A stretch of 21,103 nucleotides of DNA from contig JACVCQ010000006.1 of NCBI GenBank assembly GCA_016741945.1, positions 1 to 21,103 on the forward strand, given 5' to 3'. This document shows positions 1 to 8,379 of this stretch, piece after piece (the stretch's first letter is position 1; the number at the start of each line of letters is the position of its first letter). Under the pieces are notes generated by a model. The model saw nothing but the letters and a program-made list of their open reading frames with translations. It searched no databases and was not told the origin of the DNA. The translations under genes and the position numbers were made by a program. The stretch is from Chitinophagaceae bacterium. Lineage in GTDB: Bacteria > Bacteroidota > Bacteroidia > Chitinophagales > Chitinophagaceae.

Positions 1-746
1 TCACAGTTGATGGTGTAGCAGTTCCTTTGAACGCAGAAGGGGCAGCTGAATACAAAACCCGTGTGAACAATTCAGGAGCCGGTGTCAAAAAAGTAAGAAT
101 ATCTTATTTAAAGCCTGATGGTACCTCATCGGTTGTTGAAAAAGAAGTTCGTTATACGGTGGGTGTTCCATCAGGATTGGTAGTATCTACCGATAAAACA
201 CGTGTATTCTATCAGGACTTGGAAAATCCTTTAAGTGTAACAGGAGGTGGAGGTGATGAAAAAGTAAAAGTAACCATTGAAGGTCCTAATGCGACTTTAC
301 GAAAAGAAGGTCCCGGTCAGTATATAGTGGTGCCCAAACAGCTAGGTACAGTGATCGTGAATGCAACTGATGGCAAGATGAATCAGCGGATCAGTATTCC
401 TGTTAAACGAGTACCCGACCCAATTGCTATTGTAGGTGGTAGTGCCGGTGGAACCATGAATGCCAATGTATTCCGTGTTCAAAGAGGGGTGATTGCTGAT
501 TTGCGTGATTTTGTATTTGAAGGGGTAAAATTTGAAGTACAAAGTTTTATGTTAATCTGCACTGGAAAAGGCTTTGATGAGCCTGAATTTGCAGAAGTAA
601 CAGGACCGTCATTCAGTGGCGACGCCGTAAACTTAATCAAACGCTGTCAACCGGGAACAACTGTAACAATTGGTGAGATCAGATTGAAGCAACCGGGTGG
701 TGGTATTAGAAAAATAGATCAGAACATTACATTCATATTGCAATAA
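1..746 (+). CDS. gldM: GldM C-terminal part, type IX secretion/gliding motor protein (5' truncated)
   Basis: The reading frame is open from base 3 at the window edge (TVDGVAVPLN...) to TAA at 744-746, so the true start lies upstream. A TTG at 27 opens a shorter reading but is internal. GldM is anchored in the inner membrane with GldL and extends through the periplasm as a dimeric shaft that powers T9SS secretion and gliding. What is visible are the late periplasmic Ig-like domains, including the PDPIAIVGGSAGGTMN linker followed by a domain with FRVQRGVIADLRDF and a terminal stretch ending in NITFILQ, matching the usual GldM C-terminus. gldN follows 10 bases later in the same direction, which is the standard gldKLMN order. 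Family identity is recognised from sequence pattern and context; no search was run. Confidence 0.88.
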   Translation, partial: TVDGVAVPLNAEGAAEYKTRVNNSGAGVKKVRISYLKPDGTSSVVEKEVRYTVGVPSGLVVSTDKTRVFYQDLENPLSVTGGGGDEKVKVTIEGPNATLRKEGPGQYIVVPKQLGTVIVNATDGKMNQRISIPVKRVPDPIAIVGGSAGGTMNANVFRVQRGVIADLRDFVFEGVKFEVQSFMLICTGKGFDEPEFAEVTGPSFSGDAVNLIKRCQPGTTVTIGEIRLKQPGGGIRKIDQNITFILQ

Positions 747-756
747 AGCATTGGTT

Positions 757-1800
757 ATGAAAAAGACATTCTTATTGTGTTTCACGATTTCATTATTCGC
801 GGGAATTACTGCTACAGCACAATTCAATTTGCGAAACAATAACAATCGCCCTAGAAACGCGGCTGATTCTGCTGCTAATAAGCGTGATACCACTAAGCCG
901 GCAACAAATACCAATGCCAATAAACCTGCTGTGGATCCGGCTACGATTAAACCCAGCAAAACAGTGGATACCACCATTGTTGGCGGTTTTGGAGAAATTG
1001 TACCTCGTAGCCTCCGTAACGAAACAGCTGCAGATCGCAGTCAAACGAGAGAAAAACGTCCATTAGAATATGAACATCTTCGTGAAGATGATTGGTTATT
1101 CAGTGAATTTATCTGGAGAGAGATTGATGCCCGTGAAAAGGTAAACCAACCTTTTATGTATCCGGGAAAGGATGATTTGGGTGATCAACGTTTCTTTGCT
1201 ATTCTGTTGAGTGCTATTAAGAATGATAGTGTAGTACCCTTCTCAGCAGAAGGAGGAGATGATCGTTTTACAAAGCCGATGTCTTATGATGACATTTCCA
1301 AAATGCTAAGAGGACGATTGGATACTCAGCTGGTGCAGAATGCAGATAATCCCAATGTTGTAGATACCGCTGTAATCTATGATACCAAGTTTGCGCCTAA
1401 CCCTGATTCTATTTATACTTTTCGTTTAAAAGAACAATGGATCTTTGATAAAGAAGCCAGCCGTATGTTTGTACGGATCATCGGTATAGCTCCTGTTGCC
1501 AAACTGGTGATCAATGGTAAGTCAACTCCAAGAACACTTTTTTGGATCTATTATCCGGATCTGCGTAAGACCCTCACCAAATACAATGTATATAATACAA
1601 AGAATTATGCGGGTCGTATGACATGGGAAGAACTATTTGAAAGCCGCTTTTTCAGTAGCTATATTGTGAAAACCAGTAGTAATAACCCAAGCGATCGCTT
1701 TCTCAGCGCCCTCATTCGTGACCCCTTGTTTAGGTTATTGGAAGGGGAGAATATCAAGGAGCGTCTGTTCAATTATGAGCAAGACCTCTGGCAGTACTAA
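757..1800 (+). CDS. gldN: GldN, type IX secretion system ring-associated protein
   Basis: GldN (PorN in Porphyromonas) is a periplasmic protein that joins the GldK/GldN ring under the outer membrane and contacts GldM. The ATG at 757 is preferred over an in-frame TTG at 751 because it yields a clean signal peptide, MKKTFLLCFTISLFAG ending near ITATAQ (about residues 1-22). A low-complexity N/P/T/D-rich linker follows (about residues 25-80), then the conserved GldN core with LREDDWLFSEFIWREIDARE, the region around FMYPGKDDLGDQRFFAIL, and a C-terminal part with WEELFESRFFSSYIVKTSSN. The length of 347 aa is normal for the family. It lies 10 bases after gldM and is followed by a strong hairpin terminator, so it is probably the last gene of gldKLMN. 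Confidence 0.92.
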   Translation: MKKTFLLCFTISLFAGITATAQFNLRNNNNRPRNAADSAANKRDTTKPATNTNANKPAVDPATIKPSKTVDTTIVGGFGEIVPRSLRNETAADRSQTREKRPLEYEHLREDDWLFSEFIWREIDAREKVNQPFMYPGKDDLGDQRFFAILLSAIKNDSVVPFSAEGGDDRFTKPMSYDDISKMLRGRLDTQLVQNADNPNVVDTAVIYDTKFAPNPDSIYTFRLKEQWIFDKEASRMFVRIIGIAPVAKLVINGKSTPRTLFWIYYPDLRKTLTKYNVYNTKNYAGRMTWEELFESRFFSSYIVKTSSNNPSDRFLSALIRDPLFRLLEGENIKERLFNYEQDLWQY

Positions 1801-1826
1801 GACTTTATAATCAATACGTTATACTA

Positions 1827-1852
1827 AAAAGGGAGCCTATTGGCTCCCTTTT
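1827..1852 (+). terminator. Rho-independent terminator after gldN
   Basis: A perfect GGGAGCC/GGCTCCC stem (1831-1837 with 1842-1848), a TATT loop, and flanking A and T runs (1827-1830, 1849-1852) that extend the pairing to 11 bp. It sits 26 bases after the gldN stop. The flanking A/T symmetry means it could work in both directions. Confidence 0.88.
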
Positions 1853-1894
1853 CGATTAAAAATACCTTATAATATAATTTTTTTAATTTGAATA

Positions 1895-1924
1895 TTGGTT
1901 AATTAAACGGATTCCTTAACTTTA
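1895..1924 (+). promoter_or_regulatory. Weak Bacteroidota-type promoter candidate between gldN and uvrC
   Basis: TAACTTTA at 1917-1924 resembles the Bacteroidota -7 element TAnnTTTG with one mismatch. A TTGG at 1895-1898 lies 18 bases upstream where the -33 TTTG/TTG element would be expected. It points at a hairpin-T-run at 1960-1990 with no gene between, so it would make a transcript of roughly 60 nt. The element is short and AT-rich DNA produces such matches by chance. Confidence 0.22.
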
Positions 1925-1951
1925 CCACGGTTTTTCATAGGATATTGGATT

Positions 1952-1990
1952 TTAAAAACGGGGTTGGATTTCTATCCTGACCCCTTTTTT
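1952..1990. terminator. Bidirectional terminator, mainly for uvrC
   Basis: GGGGT and GGAT (1960-1969) pair with ATCC and ACCCC (1974-1984), with a small internal bulge (T against TG) and a TTCT loop. On the plus strand it is followed by TTTTTT (1985-1990). On the minus strand, reading out of uvrC, it is followed by GTTTTTAAAA. It lies immediately after the uvrC stop, so uvrC is its most likely client. Confidence 0.75.
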
Positions 1991-1993
1991 ATT

Positions 1994-3811
1994 TTAATCC
2001 TGACCCTTCTTACCATCAAAAAAATCAAACAACGCTTTTGCTCTTTTGTTCCCTACTAACGAAATAATGCGTTCCTTATCAGCCATTCTGATATTATTTA
2101 CTGATTTGAATTCTTTTAATAACAGTGTAATGGTTTGTTTACCAATTCCTTCGATCTGTTCCAACTCATTTTTGAATGTGCCTTTTGAACGTTGGTTTCG
2201 GTGAAAGCCAATACCAAATCGGTGAACCTCATCTCTTATTCTTCGAACAAGTTTTAGTGAATCACTATTCCAAGGTAACTTGATAGATGCTGAATCATTT
2301 GGAAAAAAAATCTCTTCTTCATTTTTTGCTAATCCAATAACTGTTAAACTACCATGCAAATTCAATGCATGAATACTTTCCATAGCAGCACTTAATTGTC
2401 CTTTACCTCCATCTATAATGACCAATTGCGGCAATGGCATTTCTTCTGTTAATAATCGTTGATACCTTCTATACACTACTTCTTTCATGGTTGCAAAATC
2501 ATTGATACCTTTTACTGTTTTTACATGGTAGTGTCTATAGTCTTTTTTACTGGGCATTCCATCTCGAAAACATACCATGGCAGATACCGGATAACTTCCT
2601 TGAAAATTGGAGTTATCAAAACATTCAATATGTATAGGTGTTTCTTGTAATTGCAAGTATTCCTGTAATTCGTACAACACTTTCTTCTTTTCCATGTCTG
2701 TACGCCCTTCAAGATGTAATACTTTCTTTCGGCGTAATTCCTCTTGAAAATAGTTCACATTCTTTAGTGCCAATTCGAGTAATTTCTTTTTATCTCCACC
2801 TTTTGGGATGGTGAATACTATGTTTGGATCAGGATATTCTATTTCAAATGGAACAATCACTTCTTTGGATAAACTATTGAAATCAGTTCTCATTCTATTG
2901 ATGGCAAAACTCAATACTTCTTCTTCAGTTTCTTCCAGTTTAGACTCTAATGGTACGGTATGCGTTTGAACGATCGTTCCATTTTGTACCATTAGATAAC
3001 TCACATAAGCGGTATCGCCATCTTTTAAAATGGCAAACACATCCAGACTGCTAAGATGTTTGCTGACAATGACAGATTTAGACTGATAGTTTTCTAAGTG
3101 CTCAATTTTTTTACGAACTGATTCTGCTTTTTCAAATTCGAGTTGGATAGCAAGTTCTTGCATTTGCTTTTTAAAGTGATGGATAACAGAACCAAGATTA
3201 CCTTTTAAAATATTTCTCACCTGTTGTAACCCTTCATCATAGGATGCGGCATCCTGTAATGCTTCACAAGGACCTTTACAATTGCCTAAATGATATTCTA
3301 AACAAACTTTGTATTTGGCTTTGCGAATTTGAGCATCACTCAGATTTAATTTGCAGGTACGCAAAGGAATGTATTGCCGGATAAAGTTGATTAGTTCTCT
3401 CACTTTGCCACTGGATGTAAAAGGACCTAAATATTCAGATCCGTCATTGATCTTTTTTCTAGTGAGAAAAATACGGGGGAATGGCTCTTTTTTAATAACA
3501 ATATAGGGGTAGGTCTTGTCGTCTTTAAGATTGATATTAAAACGTGGCTGGTATTCTTTGATCAAAGAATTCTCTAACAAAAAAGCATCCTGTTCAGAAT
3601 CTACTATCGTGAATTCTATACGTCGAATACGCTGAACCAGTTCATGGGTTTTATAAGTAGTAAACGTTTTGGAAAAATAAGAGCTTACCCGCTTACGCAG
3701 CTCTTTGGCTTTTCCTACATATAATAAGTGATCGTCTGCATCAAAATATTTATAGATACCCGGCTGTGAAGGTATGGTATGTGCTATCTGTTGAAATTCC
3801 TGCTGCGTCAT
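1994..3811 (-). CDS. uvrC: UvrC, excinuclease ABC subunit C
   Basis: UvrC makes the two incisions that flank a DNA lesion in nucleotide excision repair, after UvrA/UvrB loading. Domains in order: GIY-YIG nuclease (GIY at 18-20, YVG at 31-33, E80 as the likely catalytic Glu in FLLENSL); four cysteines C153, C170, C178 and C182, whose C-x7-C-x3-C spacing matches the iron-sulphur ligands known in Escherichia coli UvrC; a UVR helical hairpin that binds UvrB (about 213-248); the RNase H-like 5' nuclease with D399 in IECFDNSNFQGS, D467 in IIDGGKGQ and the VHRFGIGFHRNQR motif (529-541); and a C-terminal HhH region (about 551-600). At 605 aa it is full length. The ATG start gives a normal N-terminus. 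A lipoprotein gene lies 48 bases upstream on the same strand. Confidence 0.97.
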   Translation of the reverse strand: MTQQEFQQIAHTIPSQPGIYKYFDADDHLLYVGKAKELRKRVSSYFSKTFTTYKTHELVQRIRRIEFTIVDSEQDAFLLENSLIKEYQPRFNINLKDDKTYPYIVIKKEPFPRIFLTRKKINDGSEYLGPFTSSGKVRELINFIRQYIPLRTCKLNLSDAQIRKAKYKVCLEYHLGNCKGPCEALQDAASYDEGLQQVRNILKGNLGSVIHHFKKQMQELAIQLEFEKAESVRKKIEHLENYQSKSVIVSKHLSSLDVFAILKDGDTAYVSYLMVQNGTIVQTHTVPLESKLEETEEEVLSFAINRMRTDFNSLSKEVIVPFEIEYPDPNIVFTIPKGGDKKKLLELALKNVNYFQEELRRKKVLHLEGRTDMEKKKVLYELQEYLQLQETPIHIECFDNSNFQGSYPVSAMVCFRDGMPSKKDYRHYHVKTVKGINDFATMKEVVYRRYQRLLTEEMPLPQLVIIDGGKGQLSAAMESIHALNLHGSLTVIGLAKNEEEIFFPNDSASIKLPWNSDSLKLVRRIRDEVHRFGIGFHRNQRSKGTFKNELEQIEGIGKQTITLLLKEFKSVNNIRMADKERIISLVGNKRAKALFDFFDGKKGQD

Positions 3812-3859
3812 AAAACTTGTTTATTCTCCGAAGGAGTCCTACGAACCTGATTTCTTATT

Positions 3860-4429
3860 TCATTCTTCCCATCGAACTTCTGTAAGCTCATTTGTTGTAT
3901 ACCCTTGCTCGTTGGTTAAAGAACGAATGATTTGAAATCCCTTGGAAGTATTCCAATTATGTTGTTCCATAATTGATGTATTTCCACGACGATACACTGT
4001 TCTAATAAATATGCGTTTGACCAGATTGCTCTGTTCGTCTAATAATATTTCCATTCCTTTCACGGTTACAGTGGTATCAACAGCAGCGTAACTTAGCGTA
4101 TAGCTATTCGTAGCAGCATCTTGGAAAATGGTTTCACGGTAATGCTTTTTAGTAGCCACATCTGTAATATCTTTTACTATAAATTCTTTTACCAGCTCTT
4201 TAAAAGCAGTGGTAGTTAAAACAGCAGAGTCTTTTTTTTCTCCTTTGGTATGAAAAACAACTATGTTTTTCTTCATCGTAGGAATAATGGCCATTTGATT
4301 TTCAAAAAAAGAGGCAGTTGGATAAAATTGTGTACTATCCGGAGATGGTTGTAGCTGATTTTGTGTATTGACTTTTTCACCACATGCACAGAGTATATAA
4401 CTTATTAGTATCGCTGCAAATAGTTTCAT
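3860..4429 (-). CDS. Small lipoprotein of unknown function
   Basis: The 189-aa product begins MKLFAAILISYILCACGEK, a short charged start, a hydrophobic core and a lipobox LCAC, so C16 is the predicted lipidated residue. The +2 residue is Gly, with no retention signal that can be read with confidence. The rest has no motif I recognise: it is predicted to be mostly soluble, with alternating short hydrophobic strands such as YTLSYAAVDTTVTVKGMEILL and VKRIFIRTVYRR, suggestive of a beta-rich periplasmic domain. It is separated from the upstream beta-barrel gene by a strong terminator at 4462-4484 and lies 48 bases before uvrC, so it may be co-transcribed with uvrC, though a functional link to repair is not implied. 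Confidence 0.75.
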   Translation of the reverse strand: MKLFAAILISYILCACGEKVNTQNQLQPSPDSTQFYPTASFFENQMAIIPTMKKNIVVFHTKGEKKDSAVLTTTAFKELVKEFIVKDITDVATKKHYRETIFQDAATNSYTLSYAAVDTTVTVKGMEILLDEQSNLVKRIFIRTVYRRGNTSIMEQHNWNTSKGFQIIRSLTNEQGYTTNELTEVRWEE

Positions 4430-4455
4430 CCGGTAAAATTATTCAAACCATACAT

Positions 4456-4484
4456 AAAAAAGCCATCCGCCTCAGGCGGATGGC
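4456..4484 (-). terminator. Rho-independent terminator after the beta-barrel/anti-sigma-like gene
   Basis: A perfect 10-bp GC-rich stem, GCCATCCGCC (4462-4471) with GGCGGATGGC (4475-4484), and a TCA loop. On the minus strand it is followed by TTTTTT (complement of 4456-4461). It lies 22 bases after the stop of the upstream gene, and separates the sigma/barrel unit from the lipoprotein-uvrC unit. Confidence 0.9.
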
Positions 4485-4505
4485 AGACAAACAGATAGTA
4501 GTTGG

Positions 4506-5930
4506 TTATTGTAGAGCCCTGGTAAGGCCTATACGCATGCCATAATCCATCAGGTATTCCTTGATGGGGTATTTATTGGAATAAGTAGGTAAGTGTTGGT
4601 AACGAACCTGAGGTCCAATTTGCCAGCTGGTTTTACCTGCTTTATAACTCAAATTCAAACCTACACTGGTATTAATATTCCATTTTCTAACCAAATCATT
4701 TCCTTCAGCATAATGTCTATAGTCAGTGGAAAGTAAATAAACACTTTTATTCAGGTTAAAAGTAGGTTGTACAGATGCTTCCATATTAATGCCCATATGT
4801 TTGCCTCTGATTACATCCCACTGGATACCTACCGGAATTGCCAATTGGTATACTTTATTCTCCAGTTCTGTTTGTTTATAACCAACATTATTATTATAAG
4901 GAGAAAAGCGGGTGATATTTTCCACGCCATTGAAGTTGATCAATGAAATGGTGGTAGGGTCATAAGTACGAGACTGGAATGTTTCAATATGATACTGTCG
5001 GATATTTAATTGTAAACCTGTTTTGAGTTTTAAACGACTTGTAATATTGTACAATACGGCAAAACCCAATTCCAAACCTACCGCCGGACGATGGCGTACG
5101 ACTTCATTGATATTGGATGGCTGATTCAAAGGAGCGTTTACAGGTAGAGAAGCTACTGATGGCTGAATGATTTCTTTTACTTTTTCATCAGATAAACGTC
5201 TATAACTGGTAGAAGGGGTAATATAAAACTGAAAACCAAATTTTGAAACAGCAGGACGATTCAGATTTTGATTCTTGACGTAGTGGAAATCTTTTGAAGG
5301 ATCATCAAGCGTAGGAATATTTTCATGAAATAAACTAATATTCTTTTCCGCTACTGCTTCATCAGCCTGTTGTATTATCGTACCCTCAGTTGAGGTTGGA
5401 TACTCATTTTGTAAAGTCTCATAAGCAGACTTATTCAAAGATATCATCGGTGATATCAAGAAAATACTAGCTGCTTTGTTTTTGATAATAGGCTGATGTT
5501 GAATACTTCCTTTAGGAAAAGAAAGTTCAGTTTGAGAAAGACTATTATTAGTGGCAAACACATCCGTAATCGGATAGTCTATGGCTGCGATGGTATTCAG
5601 TGTAATATTAACAGGAGCCAGTTTATTGAAATAATGGCGGCTTTTTTCACCGGCTGCTTTATGGGCAGCTAGCGTTTCTTGCTCAACCTTGGCTATGTTA
5701 GGAATGGATAATGGCTGCGGATGAAAATTTTCTTGGGTACTTAATACCGTACTCAATGTTAATGCCGTAATAATAAACAAAGAAATAAAAGTCAAAGCAG
5801 GCCAAGAACGATGTCCATGTAATTCAGTACGTATGTTGGTCCATACCCGATCGGATGGATACATACGATGCTGCTTTACCTCATCGTGTAAAAACTGTTC
5901 AAATTCGTCCTGGTACTTCTGGTTTTCCAT
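4506..5930 (-). CDS. Dual-membrane protein with inner-membrane helix and outer-membrane beta-barrel; probable anti-sigma partner
   Basis: The ATG at 5930 is chosen (474 aa); an in-frame TTG at 5936 would add two residues. Residues 1-42 are charged and predicted cytoplasmic, with a short helical motif YPSDRVWTNIRTELHG (24-39). One membrane helix follows (about 44-64). Residues about 65-228 form a polar periplasmic linker. Residues about 229-474 alternate polar and aromatic/hydrophobic residues as in an outer-membrane beta-barrel (for example GFQFYITPSTSYRR, GLELGFAVLYN, LKLKTGLQLNIRQYH, SWQIGPQVRYQHLP). The gene starts 11 bases after the stop of an ECF sigma factor gene, so they are one operon. 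This architecture matches the dual-membrane-spanning anti-sigma factors (Dma) described in Bacteroides thetaiotaomicron; assigning it to that family is inference. The common automated name would be outer membrane beta-barrel or porin family protein. Confidence 0.78.
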   Translation of the reverse strand: MENQKYQDEFEQFLHDEVKQHRMYPSDRVWTNIRTELHGHRSWPALTFISLFIITALTLSTVLSTQENFHPQPLSIPNIAKVEQETLAAHKAAGEKSRHYFNKLAPVNITLNTIAAIDYPITDVFATNNSLSQTELSFPKGSIQHQPIIKNKAASIFLISPMISLNKSAYETLQNEYPTSTEGTIIQQADEAVAEKNISLFHENIPTLDDPSKDFHYVKNQNLNRPAVSKFGFQFYITPSTSYRRLSDEKVKEIIQPSVASLPVNAPLNQPSNINEVVRHRPAVGLELGFAVLYNITSRLKLKTGLQLNIRQYHIETFQSRTYDPTTISLINFNGVENITRFSPYNNNVGYKQTELENKVYQLAIPVGIQWDVIRGKHMGINMEASVQPTFNLNKSVYLLSTDYRHYAEGNDLVRKWNINTSVGLNLSYKAGKTSWQIGPQVRYQHLPTYSNKYPIKEYLMDYGMRIGLTRALQ

Positions 5931-5941
5931 ATTCAAGGCAA

Positions 5942-6523
5942 CTAGGATTTATTAAAGGCTGCGAGCCATTGATAATCCTGTTTAGGTGCTTCAATGATCT
6001 TTTTACGGATCAATATATTTTCAAGCATAGCTTTAGCACGGGTATACTGACTTCTGCTCGTACTTTCCTCAATGTCTAACATTATGCCTATTTCTTTATG
6101 ACTATACCCCTCCAATGCATATAGGTTTAAAACAGTACGATAGCCTACCGGTAATAACCTGATGCATTCAATGATCTGTCTGGCTTGCATGATCGAAGGA
6201 ATGGTTTCCTCTTTGATATACACCGATGTTGCATGACTGATATCTAAACTTTCATTGAATTTTTTATGCTTTTTCAGAAAGTTGATACAAGTATGTACAA
6301 TGATGCGTCTGATCCATCCTTCAAATGCGCCTTTGTTCTGAAACGTATGTATCTGGGTAAATACTTTAATAAACCCCTCTTGTAACATGTCCTCTGCATC
6401 TTCTCTACTGGGTGCAAAACGATAGCATACACTCAGCATTTTAGGACTATACCGATTGTACAACTCGCGCTGCGCAGCAGCGTCATTTTGTATACAGCCT
6501 GCAATAATAGCCTGCTCGGTCAT
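5942..6523 (-). CDS. ECF-family RNA polymerase sigma factor
   Basis: The 193-aa protein has the two-domain layout of extracytoplasmic-function sigma factors. Sigma region 2 spans about residues 16-85 (LYNRYSPKMLSVCYR, then REDAEDMLQEGFIKVFTQI, which contacts core polymerase, and FEGWIRRIIVHTCINFLKK, which reads the -10 element). Region 4 spans about 113-170 with the helix-turn-helix YRTVLNLYALEGYSHKEIGIMLDIEESTSRSQYTR motif in two halves for -35 binding. It is the first gene of a two-gene unit with the membrane/beta-barrel protein that starts 11 bases after its stop, the usual arrangement of a sigma factor and its anti-sigma regulator. Divergent from the DUF1800 gene across 187 bases. Target genes cannot be read from the sequence. 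Confidence 0.95.
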   Translation of the reverse strand: MTEQAIIAGCIQNDAAAQRELYNRYSPKMLSVCYRFAPSREDAEDMLQEGFIKVFTQIHTFQNKGAFEGWIRRIIVHTCINFLKKHKKFNESLDISHATSVYIKEETIPSIMQARQIIECIRLLPVGYRTVLNLYALEGYSHKEIGIMLDIEESTSRSQYTRAKAMLENILIRKKIIEAPKQDYQWLAAFNKS

Positions 6524-6710
6524 GAGGGGTAAAGTAGATTTACCCTAAATATAGACATATTTTACCTTCTGATGCTGCATTGTGTAACGGATTTGTATCT
6601 GTTAATTTATTAACTGTTTATTAAAGCTTTTCACAAGCCAAAAAAGAACGTATAAAAATGTTATTTTAACGGAAAGATCTGATTTTCAAGATCCTATATA
6701 AAGCCTGAGT

Positions 6711-8369
6711 ATGGAAGCAACTTTGACTAAACCCTCTGGCGGAATATTATCCCAGCCAATGGATGATACCCCGCCACCCACTACCGGACTTGCACCTTAT
6801 ACTGGTCCCTGGACCGAACGTGAAGTGATTCACTTATTAAAACGTGCGCTGTTTGGAGCCAAACGTAGTGATATTGCCTATTTCAAATCACTTACTTGTG
6901 CACAAGCGGTAGATCAATTATTGACAATTCCACCTGATCCGCCGCCGCCACCCGTAAAAGAATATGCAACACCCGCTAATGCTACCAATCCCGATACCCA
7001 TATTTTACAAGGTGATCCTTGGGTGAATGATCCCAGCAATGACGGAACCGTTAACAGTTTAAGACGCAACTCGTTTAAAAAATGGTGGATGGGGTTAATG
7101 ATCCAACAAGATCGAAACCTGCGTGAGAAAATGACCCTTTTCTGGCATAACCATCTCGCTACCGAGAGTTCAGATGTGAATGCCCAGTTTCTCTACAAAC
7201 ATCATGCGATGTTACGAAGTTTTGCCTTAGGGAATTTTAAAGCTTTGATGAAAGCTGTTACCATTGATCCGGCAATGTTGGTGTATTTGAATGGACAATT
7301 AAACCAAGCTGTTGCACCCGATGAAAATTATGGACGTGAGTTACAAGAGCTATTCTGTTGCGGTAAAGGTCCGGGTTCATTGTTCACAGAAGAAGATGTA
7401 CAAGCGTCGGCAAGGGTACTAACCGGTTGGAGAAATAATGTTAATACCATTTCTTCCTTTTTTGATAATAACAGACACGATAAAAAGGACAAACAGTTTT
7501 CATCCTTTTATAATAATACTGTCATAGTTGGTAAAAACGGACCCACTGCCGGTGAAGAAGAACTGGATGCTTTACTCAATATGATTTTTGCTACAAATGA
7601 GGTAGCAGAATACATGTGTCGCAGATTTTATCGCTGGTTTGTGTATTATGATATTGATGAAACGGTTGAAAATAATATCATTAAACCATTGGCAGTCATT
7701 TTTCGGAATGCCAATTATGAAGTAGCTCCTGTACTTCGCACTTTGTTGATGAGTGAACATTTTTATGATATTCTTTCTAGAGGTTGTCAGATAAAAAGTC
7801 CGGTGGATTTGGCGGTTGGATTATGCCGGGAATTCGAAATATCATTTGAACCTGTACCTGAATATGCTATTAACTATGGTCATTGGAATTATTTAGTGAA
7901 CCAATGTAACAACTTGCAGCAGAATATCGGAGACCCACCTGATGTAAGTGGATGGAAAGCCTATTATCAGGAGCCTCAATTCTATGAGATATGGATCAAT
8001 AGCGATACACTTCCAAAACGGAACCAGTTCACCGATACCATGGTAATGAATGGATTTACTTTTGGAGGTAAACGTATGATCATTGACGGAGCTGAATTTG
8101 CCAAAACCTTCTCCAACCCGGGTGACCCGAATCAATTGATCAATGAATTTACAAAGCTGATGTATCGACTGGATATTTCAGATGCGTCTAAAGCACAGAT
8201 CAAAAAGGATATTTTATTGGGTGGACAATCGGAAGATTATTATTGGACCAATGCTTGGAATCAGTATATCAATAATCCAGGTGATATGGCCAATGCCACC
8301 ACAGTTCGCAATTATATCCGTGATCTCCTCAAATATTTAATGAATCTCGCCGAGTATCAACTCGCTTAA
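6711..8369 (+). CDS. DUF1800 family protein
   Basis: The 552-aa product shows the marks of the DUF1800 family: WTEREVIHLLKRALFGAKRSDIAYF near the N-terminus, MTLFWHNHLATE, then YGRELQELFCCGKG with EDVQASARVLTGWR, and a late PPDVSGW. The biochemical role of the family is not established; it is nearly always encoded next to a DUF1501 protein, as here (10 bases apart). The start at 6711 is fixed, because an in-frame TAA lies four codons upstream and no earlier start exists. There is no visible signal peptide or membrane helix: the N-terminus is polar and proline-rich (DDTPPPTTG). If it is exported, it must travel by another route, perhaps with its DUF1501 partner. First gene of a probable four-gene unit. 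Confidence 0.92.
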   Translation: MEATLTKPSGGILSQPMDDTPPPTTGLAPYTGPWTEREVIHLLKRALFGAKRSDIAYFKSLTCAQAVDQLLTIPPDPPPPPVKEYATPANATNPDTHILQGDPWVNDPSNDGTVNSLRRNSFKKWWMGLMIQQDRNLREKMTLFWHNHLATESSDVNAQFLYKHHAMLRSFALGNFKALMKAVTIDPAMLVYLNGQLNQAVAPDENYGRELQELFCCGKGPGSLFTEEDVQASARVLTGWRNNVNTISSFFDNNRHDKKDKQFSSFYNNTVIVGKNGPTAGEEELDALLNMIFATNEVAEYMCRRFYRWFVYYDIDETVENNIIKPLAVIFRNANYEVAPVLRTLLMSEHFYDILSRGCQIKSPVDLAVGLCREFEISFEPVPEYAINYGHWNYLVNQCNNLQQNIGDPPDVSGWKAYYQEPQFYEIWINSDTLPKRNQFTDTMVMNGFTFGGKRMIIDGAEFAKTFSNPGDPNQLINEFTKLMYRLDISDASKAQIKKDILLGGQSEDYYWTNAWNQYINNPGDMANATTVRNYIRDLLKYLMNLAEYQLA

Positions 8370-8379
8370 ATCCAATACT

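Noticed and set aside
6524..6710. Promoter assignment in the divergent gap between the sigma gene and DUF1800
   Set aside because: TATATTTA-like matches to the -7 element exist on the minus strand (around 6545-6553), but I found no TTTG at the proper spacing on either strand, so no promoter is called.
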